From: Sulfurovum riftiae
Lineage (GTDB): Bacteria; Campylobacterota; Campylobacteria; Campylobacterales; Sulfurovaceae
Reading direction: 5' to 3'
Assembly: GCF_001595645.1 (NCBI RefSeq)
Contig: NZ_LNKT01000045.1
Span: 1-64,000, forward strand
DNA length: 64,000 nt
The stretch's first letter is position 1; each line of letters begins with the position of its first letter. The position numbers were made by a program, and so were the translations under genes. The notes under the pieces were generated by a model. The model worked only from the letters and a program-made list of their open reading frames with translations, had not been told where the DNA came from and ran no database searches. Shown piece by piece: positions 33,637 to 42,214 of this stretch.

Positions 33637-34122
33637 ATGCGATATCTGAAACATGTGTTGATCCTACTGCTGGTATTGGTATTATGGGGGTGTGCAGAAC
33701 CGAGTTATACGAAGCAGAACAGTGCCTATATCGTGCTGAAAACACCCACTTTCAAGTATGCCGATATGGGCTTCATCTATGAGAACAGTGATGAGCTGAA
33801 AGCGGAAATATACGGTAGCGGCCAGGCACTTATGACACTGACGGTCACCAAAGGTTCTGTCTGTATGAGCCGCCTGAAATGTATGTCCAAAATCACCTTT
33901 AACAGCCAGGTCCTCAGCAGTGAGTATCCTCCAGACACCATAGAACAGATCTTCAGAGGAAAGCCGGTTTTTGGCGGGGCAAATATGGTACAAAAGCGTA
34001 ACGGCTTTACACAAAAACTTATAAAGACCGATAAATACCATATAGAATACTCGGTTTTAAATAACCAGATACTCTTCCGTGATACAATAAATGAAATTCT
34101 CATCAAGGTGATCAAGCAATGA
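33637..34122 (+). CDS. Hypothetical lipoprotein
   Basis: A 161-residue protein with lipobox VLWGCAEP, so it is exported and lipid-anchored. The mature part holds one pair of cysteines (SVCMSRLKC) and a [15 protein letters not shown] segment. Small lipoproteins of this kind occur in other Campylobacterota as I recall, but no function is known. Its stop overlaps the nfo start by four bases, so the two are translationally coupled. Confidence 0.75.
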   Translation: MRYLKHVLILLLVLVLWGCAEPSYTKQNSAYIVLKTPTFKYADMGFIYENSDELKAEIYGSGQALMTLTVTKGSVCMSRLKCMSKITFNSQVLSSEYPPDTIEQIFRGKPVFGGANMVQKRNGFTQKLIKTDKYHIEYSVLNNQILFRDTINEILIKVIKQ

Positions 34123-35009
34123 AATTCGTAGGCGCACATGTCAGTGCAAGCGGTGGAGTGGACAATGCACCGCTCAATGCCATGGCCATCGGGGCCAAAG
34201 CTTTTGCTCTGTTTACAAAGAACCAGAGACAGTGGGTTGCCAAACCGTTGGAGGCAAAGACCATCGATGCTTTCAAGAAAAACCTGGAGATCGCAGGCAT
34301 TTTACCAAAGCATGTCCTCCCGCATGACTCCTACCTGATCAACCTGGGGCATCCCGAAACAGAAAAATTGGAAAAATCGAGAGCAGCCTTTATCGATGAA
34401 CTGGAACGCTGTCAACAGCTTGGACTGGACAAGCTCAATTTCCATCCGGGTTCGCATCTGGTGAAGATACCGAAGAAAGACCCGGAGTATGAGGCAAAGC
34501 TGATGGAAGCCGAACAGCACTGTCTTGACGTCATCGCCGAATCGATGAACCTTGCCATAGAAGCGACCAAAGATTCCGATGTCAAGCTCATTATCGAAAA
34601 TACGGCAGGTCAGGGCTCGAACCTCGGGTACCGTTTCGAGCACCTTGCACACCTCATAGAAAAAGTGGAGGACAAAAGCAGGGTAGGTGTCTGTCTCGAT
34701 ACCTGCCACACCTTCACGGCAGGCTATGACCTAAGGACGAGAGAAGCCTACGATGAGACGATGGATGCTTTCGAGCATATCGTAGGGTTCAAATATCTGA
34801 TGGGGATGCACATCAACGACTCCAAACCGAAACTCGGTTCCCGCGTGGACAGACATGCCTCCCTGGGGCAGGGAGAGATAGGTTGGGATGCTTTCAGGTT
34901 CATCATGAACGACCCGCGCATGGACGACATGCCGCTCGTTCTGGAAACCATCGATGAAACACTCTGGCCTGAGGAGATCAAGGCACTCTACGCACTGATT
35001 GAAACATAA
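34119..35009 (+). CDS. nfo: Endonuclease IV (AP endonuclease)
   Basis: Cuts DNA at abasic sites in base-excision repair. A 296-residue TIM barrel with the three-zinc site visible as [13 protein letters not shown] at the N-terminus, [34 protein letters not shown] and [22 protein letters not shown]. Length is slightly above the E. coli enzyme (285). It overlaps the lipoprotein gene by four bases. Confidence 0.97.
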   Translation: MKFVGAHVSASGGVDNAPLNAMAIGAKAFALFTKNQRQWVAKPLEAKTIDAFKKNLEIAGILPKHVLPHDSYLINLGHPETEKLEKSRAAFIDELERCQQLGLDKLNFHPGSHLVKIPKKDPEYEAKLMEAEQHCLDVIAESMNLAIEATKDSDVKLIIENTAGQGSNLGYRFEHLAHLIEKVEDKSRVGVCLDTCHTFTAGYDLRTREAYDETMDAFEHIVGFKYLMGMHINDSKPKLGSRVDRHASLGQGEIGWDAFRFIMNDPRMDDMPLVLETIDETLWPEEIKALYALIET

Positions 35010-35014
35010 AAAAC

Positions 35015-35071
35015 GTCATTCTGAACTTGATTCAGGATCCCCCAGAGGGTCTTGATTCAAGTTCAGCATGA
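35015..35071. repeat. Imperfect inverted repeat after nfo
   Basis: Arm 35015-35040 contains TCATTCTGAACTTGATTCAGG; arm 35047-35071 is its inverted relative (TTGATTCAAGTTCAGCATGA). Sequences of this kind (GTCATTCTGAACTTGATTCAG) are dispersed short repeats in many bacterial genomes. It could fold into a hairpin separating nfo from the lipase operon. Only one pair is seen here. Confidence 0.7.
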
Positions 35072-35099
35072 GATGGACATAAAAAAAGGAGGAAACATA

Positions 35100-36353
35100 A
35101 TGAAACATACAGTTAAAGGAATATTGGTACTTTCAGTACTCTTCTTTGTCGGATGTGGCAGCGATCTGCAGCAGCCCGATAACGAATCGGTGATCGGCGG
35201 CGAGGTTGTTGTCGACCTGGATGGTGCAAGTATCAAACAGAATTTGATTGCTGCCGGTATGCCCGGAATAGACGAATCGAGTACAGTATATGGCTATAAA
35301 GCCTATAAGATCCCCTATACTACTACAGATGAAAAGGGGAACAGTGTAAAGGTATCAGGCCTGATGGTCATCCCTACAGGTGTACCTGATGCGATGAAAC
35401 AAGCAGGATTTTCTGTGGTCAGTGATGACCATGATACCATCATGGCAAATGCGGATGCACCGACAGTAAGAGCATCAAACAACAGTACACCCGAAGGTGC
35501 ACCTGTTATTCTCACATCATTGTATGCCTTTGTCACACTACAACCTGACTATATAGGATTCGGTGATTCGGTTGAGCACTACCATCCGTTCCTGCTTAAG
35601 AAATCGGCGGCGAATGCCACTGTTGACTTTATCAACGCAGCAAGAAAATTCGCTTCTGAGAATGGCATCAATCTGAATGGACAGCTTTTCCTTACCGGAT
35701 ACAGTGAAGGTGGATATGCTGCCCTTGCAACATTGGAAAAGATCGAACAGGACGGAGAACTGCAAGTAACACTGGCTGCACCGATGGCAGGACCGTATGA
35801 TATGAATCAAACAGCGATGGGTCAATTAAGTCAAGAGGTATTGCCTATTCCCTCATATGTTGCATATGTAGCCTATGCCTATACACTTTCCTATAATCAA
35901 GATTTGTCATCTGTTTTTAACGAACCTTATGATTCTCAGGTTGAAACTTTGTTCGATGGATCACTGGCACGTCCCGAGATAGATCCGCAGTTACCTAATG
36001 CTACTGACGGATTGATCGATCCGGATTTCAGATATGATTTTCTTACCAATCCATATAATTGGCTAAGAGAAGCAACGCTTGAGAACAATGTAAATGAATG
36101 GGGCCCGAAAACACCTGTAAAACTGGTCCATTGTCGGGGAGATAATGTTGTTCCTTTTCCTATGGCACAACTCGCAGAGGCAACAATGAATGCCTATGGT
36201 GCTGCAGATGTAAGTATCGTGCCGGTTGAAGTTGCGGTTACGCAGGACCCTGCCACGGCATTGAGATATAACCACTTCGAGTGTGGACCTGTGGCTTATG
36301 GCGTTGCAGCGAATATATTTGCCCAGACAAGAAAAGCAACAATAGGATATTAG
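35100..36353 (+). CDS. Lipase/esterase-like lipoprotein (alpha/beta hydrolase)
   Basis: A 417-residue exported lipoprotein (lipobox FFVGCGSD). The hydrolase fold is shown by the nucleophile elbow GYSEGG (Ser about residue 203), an Asp in VHCRGDNVVPF and a His in YNHFECG, arranged like fungal or actinobacterial secretory lipases. It probably cleaves lipid esters at the cell surface. The ATG at 35100 has a very strong AAAGGAGG site; a frame opening at 35052 falls in the repeat. The FadL and acyl-CoA ligase genes follow directly, so released fatty acids are the expected product. Confidence 0.8.
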   Translation: MKHTVKGILVLSVLFFVGCGSDLQQPDNESVIGGEVVVDLDGASIKQNLIAAGMPGIDESSTVYGYKAYKIPYTTTDEKGNSVKVSGLMVIPTGVPDAMKQAGFSVVSDDHDTIMANADAPTVRASNNSTPEGAPVILTSLYAFVTLQPDYIGFGDSVEHYHPFLLKKSAANATVDFINAARKFASENGINLNGQLFLTGYSEGGYAALATLEKIEQDGELQVTLAAPMAGPYDMNQTAMGQLSQEVLPIPSYVAYVAYAYTLSYNQDLSSVFNEPYDSQVETLFDGSLARPEIDPQLPNATDGLIDPDFRYDFLTNPYNWLREATLENNVNEWGPKTPVKLVHCRGDNVVPFPMAQLAEATMNAYGAADVSIVPVEVAVTQDPATALRYNHFECGPVAYGVAANIFAQTRKATIGY

Positions 36354-36363
36354 GAGGATGAAA

Positions 36364-37581
36364 ATGAAAAAAATAATAGCATTAAGTGTAATCACAAGCG
36401 GACTCTTGACAGCAGCCGGATATAAGATCCCCGAGCAGTCTCTCAATTCAATGGCACTGGGTGCTGCCTATGTGGCCCATACCTCTGGTGCGGATACGAA
36501 CTACTATAACCCGGCAGCCATGAGCTTTATGGCCGACAAGCAGTATGCGGAAGGCTCACTTACCCTGGCACACCTTCCCTCCAATGTCTATACGCTCATA
36601 GAGCCGTACAGCGGAAAATCTGAAGAGGAGAACATACTCATCCCCGATATGCACTATGTTGCCAATGCCATGGGAGATTTCAGATGGGGAGTGAGCCTTA
36701 CTGCACCGGGAGGACTTACCAAGCGCTGGGAGACCCCGTATCAAAAACTGTATGCAGAAGAGTTCACACTCAAGATCATCGAGCTTAACCCTTCGGTCTC
36801 CTACCGTATCAATGACGAGTTCAGTATCGGCGGTGGATTGCGTTTTATCTACAGTGAAGGAAAGGTATACAGTGACGGTGCCGGAGCCGGAGCACCTATC
36901 AAGCGTGAAATGGAAGGGGACACGTTCGAGTTCGGCTATAATCTGGCACTGCTTTACAAACCGACCAGCGACATCAACCTTGCCGTCACCTACCGCTCCA
37001 ATATCGACCTGAAAGAAGAGGGCCAGGCCAATCTTTATTTCGGCGGTGTGGGGAAACAGTATGATGCAGATGTCACTGTACCGCTTCCTGCAGCGTTGAA
37101 CCTGTCTGTCTCCAAAACATGGAACGATACCTTTACACTGGAACTCAACTATGAAAGAACCTATTGGTCAAGCTATGAAACACTGGACTTCAACTACGGC
37201 AGCCCGATCACACCGGTACTGGTTCCCTATTTTGATGCAGCTCAGCCCAGAGACTGGGAAGATACCAATACCTTCAGGATCGGTGCTACCATCGAGCTGG
37301 ACAAGATCACGATGATGATGGGATTCGCGCTTGATGAAACACCGGTACCGGACAAGACGATAGGATTCGAACTGCCCGACAGTGACGCGAAGATCTTCAC
37401 GATGGGATTCCGTTATCAGCAGACAGATGCTCTTTCCTGGGGTGCGGCATTCCTCTATGACGGTAAAGATGCCCGTTCTCTCACGCCGGGTGTTGCCGAC
37501 AACCAGGTACTTGTCAACGGCGGTGGCTTCAGCGGTGGCGGAGCCTACCTCACGACACTCGGTGTAGCATACGAGTTCTAA
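36364..37581 (+). CDS. FadL/OmpP1-type long-chain fatty-acid transporter
   Basis: A 405-residue outer-membrane barrel that admits fatty acids or other hydrophobic compounds. Signal peptide (MKKIIALSVITSGLLTAAG), then the FadL N-terminal hatch YKIPEQSLNSMALGAAYVAH and the NYYNPAAMSF motif, ending in VAYEF with terminal Phe. AGGAGG at 36352-36357 is ideally spaced from ATG 36364 and too close to the ATG at 36358. One base separates its stop from the acyl-CoA ligase gene. Confidence 0.9.
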   Translation: MKKIIALSVITSGLLTAAGYKIPEQSLNSMALGAAYVAHTSGADTNYYNPAAMSFMADKQYAEGSLTLAHLPSNVYTLIEPYSGKSEEENILIPDMHYVANAMGDFRWGVSLTAPGGLTKRWETPYQKLYAEEFTLKIIELNPSVSYRINDEFSIGGGLRFIYSEGKVYSDGAGAGAPIKREMEGDTFEFGYNLALLYKPTSDINLAVTYRSNIDLKEEGQANLYFGGVGKQYDADVTVPLPAALNLSVSKTWNDTFTLELNYERTYWSSYETLDFNYGSPITPVLVPYFDAAQPRDWEDTNTFRIGATIELDKITMMMGFALDETPVPDKTIGFELPDSDAKIFTMGFRYQQTDALSWGAAFLYDGKDARSLTPGVADNQVLVNGGGFSGGGAYLTTLGVAYEF

Positions 37582-37582
37582 A

Positions 37583-39124
37583 ATGGACTACCCCTACAGC
37601 AATTTCTATGAATTCCTGGCGGCCCAGGCAAAGAAGCGCAGACGGAAAGTTGCGCTTTTTGTTGATGATGAGAAGATCACCTATGGTGAAGTGTTGGAAA
37701 AGGTGGACAGGCTTGCCGCTTTTTTCTCCCAAAGGGGTATCAAAGAGGGTGACAAGGTCGCGCTCTTCCTTCGCAATTCCCCGGAATTCATCTATGCTGT
37801 ATTTGCCATCTCCAAAATAGGGGCCATCGTTGTACCTGTTAACACTTTCCTCAAAGAGGAAGAGCTGAGCTACATTCTCAAAGACAGTGAAAGTACAGCA
37901 CTTGTCGCTTCCATGGTCCATGAAGAAGTTGTTAACAGATCCAACGCACAGGTACAGTGCGAACTTGTTCTCTGGGAGGGTGAAGCGCCTAAAACAGATG
38001 AGAAGAATGTCGGTTTTGAAGAGGCTTTGGCATCGACTGCTGATGTGCCACATGTCTCCAGGAGCCTGGAAGATACAGCCGTACTCATCTATACTTCCGG
38101 GACTACGGGAAAACCCAAGGGTGCGATGCTTAGCAACAAAAACCTGCTCTCGAACATCGAATTTGCCAGAAAACTGATAAAAGTGAAACCAAAGGACAGG
38201 GTCATCGTCTTCCTGCCGATGTTCCACTCCTTTACGTTCACTGTCGGTGTCATCATGCCGCTGTATGTGGGAGGCAGTATGGTCATCATCAAGTCACTCC
38301 AGCCTTTTACCAACATCTTCAAGCAGACGCTGACAAAACGGGTGACTCTCTTTTTCGGTATCCCTTCTGTCTACAACGCTCTGGCCAAAGCGAAGCTTCC
38401 CTGGTACTTCATGTGGTTCAACAATATCCGTGCCTTCATCTCTGGAGCGGCGGCACTGCAGCCTAAAACACTCGATGCCATGGCCAAGAAGTTCAAAAGG
38501 GCCAAACTGCTTGAAGGGTATGGCCTCAGCGAAGCCAGTCCGGTTGTCTGTGTCAACACACTCAAAAAGCAGAAAGCGGGTTCTGTAGGTACGGCACAGT
38601 ACGATTACCAGATAAAGATCGTGGATGATGAGATGAACGAACTTCCTTTCGGCCAGATAGGCGATATCATCGTCAAGGGTGACCATGTCATGCAGGGCTA
38701 TTTCAACCGTCCCGAAGCGACAAGTGAGACCATTGTCAATGGCTGGCTGTTGACAGGAGATATGGGGTATCTGGACGATGAAGGCTTCCTCTTCATCGTG
38801 GACAGAAAAAAAGACCTTATCATCTCCAAGGGGATCAACATCTACCCTCGGGAAATAGAAGAGGTCATCGATCTTTTTGAAGGTGTTGCTGCATCAGCTG
38901 TTATTGGGATAAGAGATGAGAAGAGCGGAGAGGTACCCGTTGCCTATATTGAACTTGAAGAAGAAGCTGACGGCTATGATGAAGCATCTTTAAAAGAACA
39001 TATGAAAAAACATCTTGCTAACTACAAAGTTCCCCGACAGATACATATTATCGAGGAGCTCCCCAAGAATGCAACGGGTAAAGTGCTCAAGCGTGTGTTG
39101 AAAGAGAAACTCAAGAATGCGTAG
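37583..39124 (+). CDS. AMP-binding acyl-CoA ligase (FadD-like)
   Basis: A 513-residue adenylate-forming enzyme predicted to activate long-chain fatty acids to acyl-CoA. Motifs in order: YTSGTTGKPKGAML (P-loop), GYGLSEASPVVC, TGDMGYLDDEGFLFIVDRKKDLI, and the catalytic lysine in LPKNATGKVLKRVLK. Substrate preference cannot be read from sequence, but the gene lies directly behind a FadL transporter and a lipase. nagA follows after 15 bases, so the two metabolic modules may share a message. Confidence 0.88.
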   Translation: MDYPYSNFYEFLAAQAKKRRRKVALFVDDEKITYGEVLEKVDRLAAFFSQRGIKEGDKVALFLRNSPEFIYAVFAISKIGAIVVPVNTFLKEEELSYILKDSESTALVASMVHEEVVNRSNAQVQCELVLWEGEAPKTDEKNVGFEEALASTADVPHVSRSLEDTAVLIYTSGTTGKPKGAMLSNKNLLSNIEFARKLIKVKPKDRVIVFLPMFHSFTFTVGVIMPLYVGGSMVIIKSLQPFTNIFKQTLTKRVTLFFGIPSVYNALAKAKLPWYFMWFNNIRAFISGAAALQPKTLDAMAKKFKRAKLLEGYGLSEASPVVCVNTLKKQKAGSVGTAQYDYQIKIVDDEMNELPFGQIGDIIVKGDHVMQGYFNRPEATSETIVNGWLLTGDMGYLDDEGFLFIVDRKKDLIISKGINIYPREIEEVIDLFEGVAASAVIGIRDEKSGEVPVAYIELEEEADGYDEASLKEHMKKHLANYKVPRQIHIIEELPKNATGKVLKRVLKEKLKNA

Positions 39125-39139
39125 GGTTCCAAAGGAAAT

Positions 39140-40267
39140 ATGATCAAAGCCATCATAAATGCAAAACTCATTGTAGATGATCGTATCGTCGAGGGGCAGT
39201 ATCTGCTTTTCGACAAAACGATCACAGCTGTCACCAATGAACCCTTACCTGAGAATATTGAGATCATCGATGTCAAAGGCGCCTATGTCAGCCCCGGTTT
39301 CATCGATATCCATATTCATGGCTCCGGCGGAGCGGATGTGATGGATGCCACTCCCGAAGCCCTGCAGACCATCTCCGATACAGTGCTTCAGACGGGTACC
39401 ACCGCCTATCTCGCGACGACAATGACCATGTCAGAAGAGGCGATCGGCAACGCCTTGCAGAATGTAAAGGCTGCAGTAGGCAGGATAGATGGTGCCAGGA
39501 TCCTCGGTGTGCATCTGGAGGGGCCTTTCCTCAATCCTGAAAAACATGGTGCACAGGACCAAAGGTATATCAAAGAGCCGGACCTTGCACTCATCGAACC
39601 CTATATAGAGCAGGTCAGAATGATCACGATTGCCCCGGAGATGCCCGGTGCTGAGAACTTCATAAGGTATCTTTCCAAAAACCATCCCCACATCGTTTTG
39701 AGTATCGGACACAGCGATGCGAGTTTCGAGCAGAGCAAAGAGAGTTTTGACTGGGGCGTCTCCCATGCGACCCATCTCTTCAATGCGATGAACCCCTACC
39801 ACCACAGGAAACCGGGGATCGTCGGTGCCGTATTTGACTCGGATGTTACCTGCGATATCATTGCCGACCTGGTGCATACGCACCCCTCTGTATTGAAACT
39901 GGTGCATCGGCTCAAAGGAGATAAATTGATGCTGATCACCGATGCGATGCGTGCAGGCTGTATGAAGAACGGCCATTACGATCTGGGCGGACGGAAAGTC
40001 ATCGTATCTGAGGGAAAAGCGCTCCTTGAGGATGGCATACTTGCCGGTTCTGTACTGAAAATGAACGAGGCACTCAGAAATATGACAAAGGTGTCGGATA
40101 TGACACGCATCGAAGCAGTCAATGCGGTCACGAAGGTCCCTGCACGGAAACTGGGGGTGCCAATGGGGGAATTGAAAGCAGGTTACGATGCGGATATTGT
40201 CATCTTTGATGAAGATTTCAGTATCATAACGACCATAGTAAACGGTGATATCAAATACAGAGGATAA
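39140..40267 (+). CDS. nagA: N-acetylglucosamine-6-phosphate deacetylase
   Basis: Removes acetate from GlcNAc-6-P, the first intracellular step of amino-sugar use and cell-wall recycling. The 375-residue amidohydrolase has the metal site HIHGSGGADV, LEGPFLNPEKHGAQ with its Glu, GHSDASF, THLFNAMN and the catalytic Asp in ITDAMRAG. It is followed by the PTS IIA gene after three bases. Glucosamine-6-P deaminase (nagB) is not in this window. Confidence 0.94.
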   Translation: MIKAIINAKLIVDDRIVEGQYLLFDKTITAVTNEPLPENIEIIDVKGAYVSPGFIDIHIHGSGGADVMDATPEALQTISDTVLQTGTTAYLATTMTMSEEAIGNALQNVKAAVGRIDGARILGVHLEGPFLNPEKHGAQDQRYIKEPDLALIEPYIEQVRMITIAPEMPGAENFIRYLSKNHPHIVLSIGHSDASFEQSKESFDWGVSHATHLFNAMNPYHHRKPGIVGAVFDSDVTCDIIADLVHTHPSVLKLVHRLKGDKLMLITDAMRAGCMKNGHYDLGGRKVIVSEGKALLEDGILAGSVLKMNEALRNMTKVSDMTRIEAVNAVTKVPARKLGVPMGELKAGYDADIVIFDEDFSIITTIVNGDIKYRG

Positions 40268-40270
40268 ATA

Positions 40271-40741
40271 ATGTTCGGATTTTTAAAACGAAAAACAAGA
40301 GAGATAGTCTCACCTGCAGACGGTCAGGTGGTCGAGATAGAAAGTGTGGATGATGAGGTCTTTTCAAGCAAGATGGTAGGTGACGGCATTGCGGTCATCC
40401 CAATGTCAGATACCTTCTGTGCCCCCATAGACGGTGTCATCAGCAAAATATTCTCCACCAACCATGCTTACAGTGTGAAAAGTGACAAGGACCTTGAAGT
40501 GATGGTGCATATCGGTCTTGAGACCGTGGCACTCAAGGGAGAAGGTTTTGAGCGTTTGGCAAATGAAGGTGATGTGGTCAAAGCGGGAGACCCTATTATC
40601 CGTGCAGATTTGGCGTATATCAAAGAGCATGCCAAAGATATTGTCACTCCGGTCATTGTTTCTGACGAGAGCGATGTCAAAGAGATAGAGAAACATCTCG
40701 AGATCGTCAAATGCGGTGACTTGATCATGGAGGCGACATAA
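40271..40741 (+). CDS. PTS glucose/GlcNAc-type IIA protein (Crr-like)
   Basis: A 156-residue phosphocarrier that accepts phosphate from HPr and passes it to the IIB domain of the sugar permease. The paired histidines are H65 (STNHAYS) and H80 (VMVHIGLETV, the phosphorylated one by analogy with E. coli H90). The opening is VSPADGQVVEIESVDDEVF, as in the family. The matching IIBC permease, which has no IIA domain of its own, is encoded convergently at 40823-42214. Confidence 0.93.
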   Translation: MFGFLKRKTREIVSPADGQVVEIESVDDEVFSSKMVGDGIAVIPMSDTFCAPIDGVISKIFSTNHAYSVKSDKDLEVMVHIGLETVALKGEGFERLANEGDVVKAGDPIIRADLAYIKEHAKDIVTPVIVSDESDVKEIEKHLEIVKCGDLIMEAT

Positions 40742-40836
40742 TGCCTCAGCAGTCGGATGATATCGTTACTTATGTCCTCTATGCGGTGATTATCGTCGCA
40801 ACGATCGTGATCTTGAAGATGCCTAAGAAGAAGTAG
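40741..40836 (+). CDS. 31-residue single-span membrane peptide of the PTS operon
   Basis: An ATG overlaps the IIA stop codon (TAATG at 40739-40743) and is preceded by GGAGG at ideal distance. The frame encodes 31 residues: a polar start (MPQQSDDIV), one hydrophobic helix (YVLYAVIIVATIVIL) and a basic end (KMPKKK). The layout predicts a small single-pass inner-membrane peptide. Its last 14 bases overlap the 3' end of the convergent IIBC gene. No known family is recognised; a partner or regulator of the permease is possible but unproven. Confidence 0.65.
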   Translation: MPQQSDDIVTYVLYAVIIVATIVILKMPKKK

Positions 40837-42214
40837 ATATCGCCTCTTTGATCTCTTCAGCCACTTTCTCCGCCTTGGTCCCCAGTATGATCTGAATGGA
40901 CCCCTTGTCCGGACGTATCACCCCTTTGGCCCCCAATGCCGTAAAATCTTCATCTTTCAGCTCGCTGCTGTCAGCAACACTCATGCGCAGACGGGTAATG
41001 CAGGCATCGGTGTTGAGGATATTCTCTTCCCCGCCAAGTGCTTTGATGAATGCTTCCGCTTCACTTGAGGTACTTGTTTCCGTCTCCTCACTCTCCGAAA
41101 GTTCTGTCTCGAGTATCTTGAGTTTGAGCACTTTGATGAGGTAGTAGCTTGCCACAAAATAGATGATAGCGAAAAAAGCACCCAGCGGCAGGATCAGTAT
41201 GGGGTTGGTCGCCAGTTTATAATTGATGACATAGTCGATGAACCCTGCGGAAAAACCGAAACCTGCATGAATGTTGAACATCTGTGCCACAGCCAGTGCC
41301 AGCCCGGTGAGAATGGCATGGAGGAGAAAAAGCGGCGGTGCCACGAAAAGGAAAAGGAACTCCAGCGGTTCGGTAATACCCGTCAGAAAGGAGGTGAATG
41401 CCACACCGGCGAGAACGGCACCTGCTTTGACACGGTAGCCCTTGGGTGTATTGAGATAGATCGCATAGGCCATGGCCGGCAGTCCGAACATCATGACCAG
41501 ATAGAAGCCTGACATGTAAATGCCTGCAGTGGGGTCCCCAGCAAAGAAACGGTGCAGGTCCCCGTTGGCAACGACTTCCACACCATCTTTAAGATAGGTA
41601 TACTCTCCCAGCTGGAACCAGAAAACGGAGTTGAGAATGTGGTGCAGCCCCAGAGGAATAAGCAGACGGTTCAGCACACCGTAGAGGAAGGTACCGAACT
41701 CCTGCAGCCCAATGATCATGTTCGAGAAGGCATCGATAGCATTCTGTGCATAGGGCCAGAAGTATCCGGCAAGTACACCGATCGCTATGGCTGCAACAGC
41801 GGTGATGATGGGTACAAAACGCTTCCCCCCGAAGAAACCGAGGAATTCGGGCAGTTTGATGTCATGGAAACGGTTGTAGAGTGTTCCCGCTACCACACCG
41901 ATGATGATACCGACAAAAACACCCATGTTGACATCTTTGTCAATACTGACGTAAACCGCTTTGGCGATGAGGACACCGATCGCACCCGAAAGTGCAGCGG
42001 CACCGTCATTGTTCTTTGCCAGGCCGTAAGCGATACCGATACCGAAAAGCAGGTCAAGGTTGGCAAAGACCGTCTCCCCGGCACTCTTCATGACAAGCGC
42101 AGCCTGCCCGTCGAAAATATCTCCGAACCCCAGACGAAGCAGCAGTGCCGCAACCGGCAGTACCGCAATAGGGGTCATTAACGCCTTACCGATCTTTTGC
42201 AAAAGACTAAACAT
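40823..42214 (-). CDS. PTS IIBC component, GlcNAc/glucose family
   Basis: A 463-residue sugar permease: an N-terminal IIC domain with about ten membrane segments (LMTPIAVLPVAALLLRLGFGD at the start, GITEPLEFLFLFVAPPLF as family signature) and a C-terminal IIB domain (about 385-463) with the phosphorylated Cys in NTDACITRLRMSV. IIA is supplied separately. The neighbouring nagA indicates N-acetylglucosamine as the likely substrate. The start overlaps the Enzyme I fusion stop by 8 bases. Confidence 0.93.
   Translation of the reverse strand: MFSLLQKIGKALMTPIAVLPVAALLLRLGFGDIFDGQAALVMKSAGETVFANLDLLFGIGIAYGLAKNNDGAAALSGAIGVLIAKAVYVSIDKDVNMGVFVGIIIGVVAGTLYNRFHDIKLPEFLGFFGGKRFVPIITAVAAIAIGVLAGYFWPYAQNAIDAFSNMIIGLQEFGTFLYGVLNRLLIPLGLHHILNSVFWFQLGEYTYLKDGVEVVANGDLHRFFAGDPTAGIYMSGFYLVMMFGLPAMAYAIYLNTPKGYRVKAGAVLAGVAFTSFLTGITEPLEFLFLFVAPPLFLLHAILTGLALAVAQMFNIHAGFGFSAGFIDYVINYKLATNPILILPLGAFFAIIYFVASYYLIKVLKLKILETELSESEETETSTSSEAEAFIKALGGEENILNTDACITRLRMSVADSSELKDEDFTALGAKGVIRPDKGSIQIILGTKAEKVAEEIKEAISTSS

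Noticed and set aside
39119-39135. GTAGGG at the stop of the acyl-CoA ligase gene as another REP-supplied stop codon
   Set aside because: There is no hairpin after the GTAGGG, so it is not a REP element and the match is chance.
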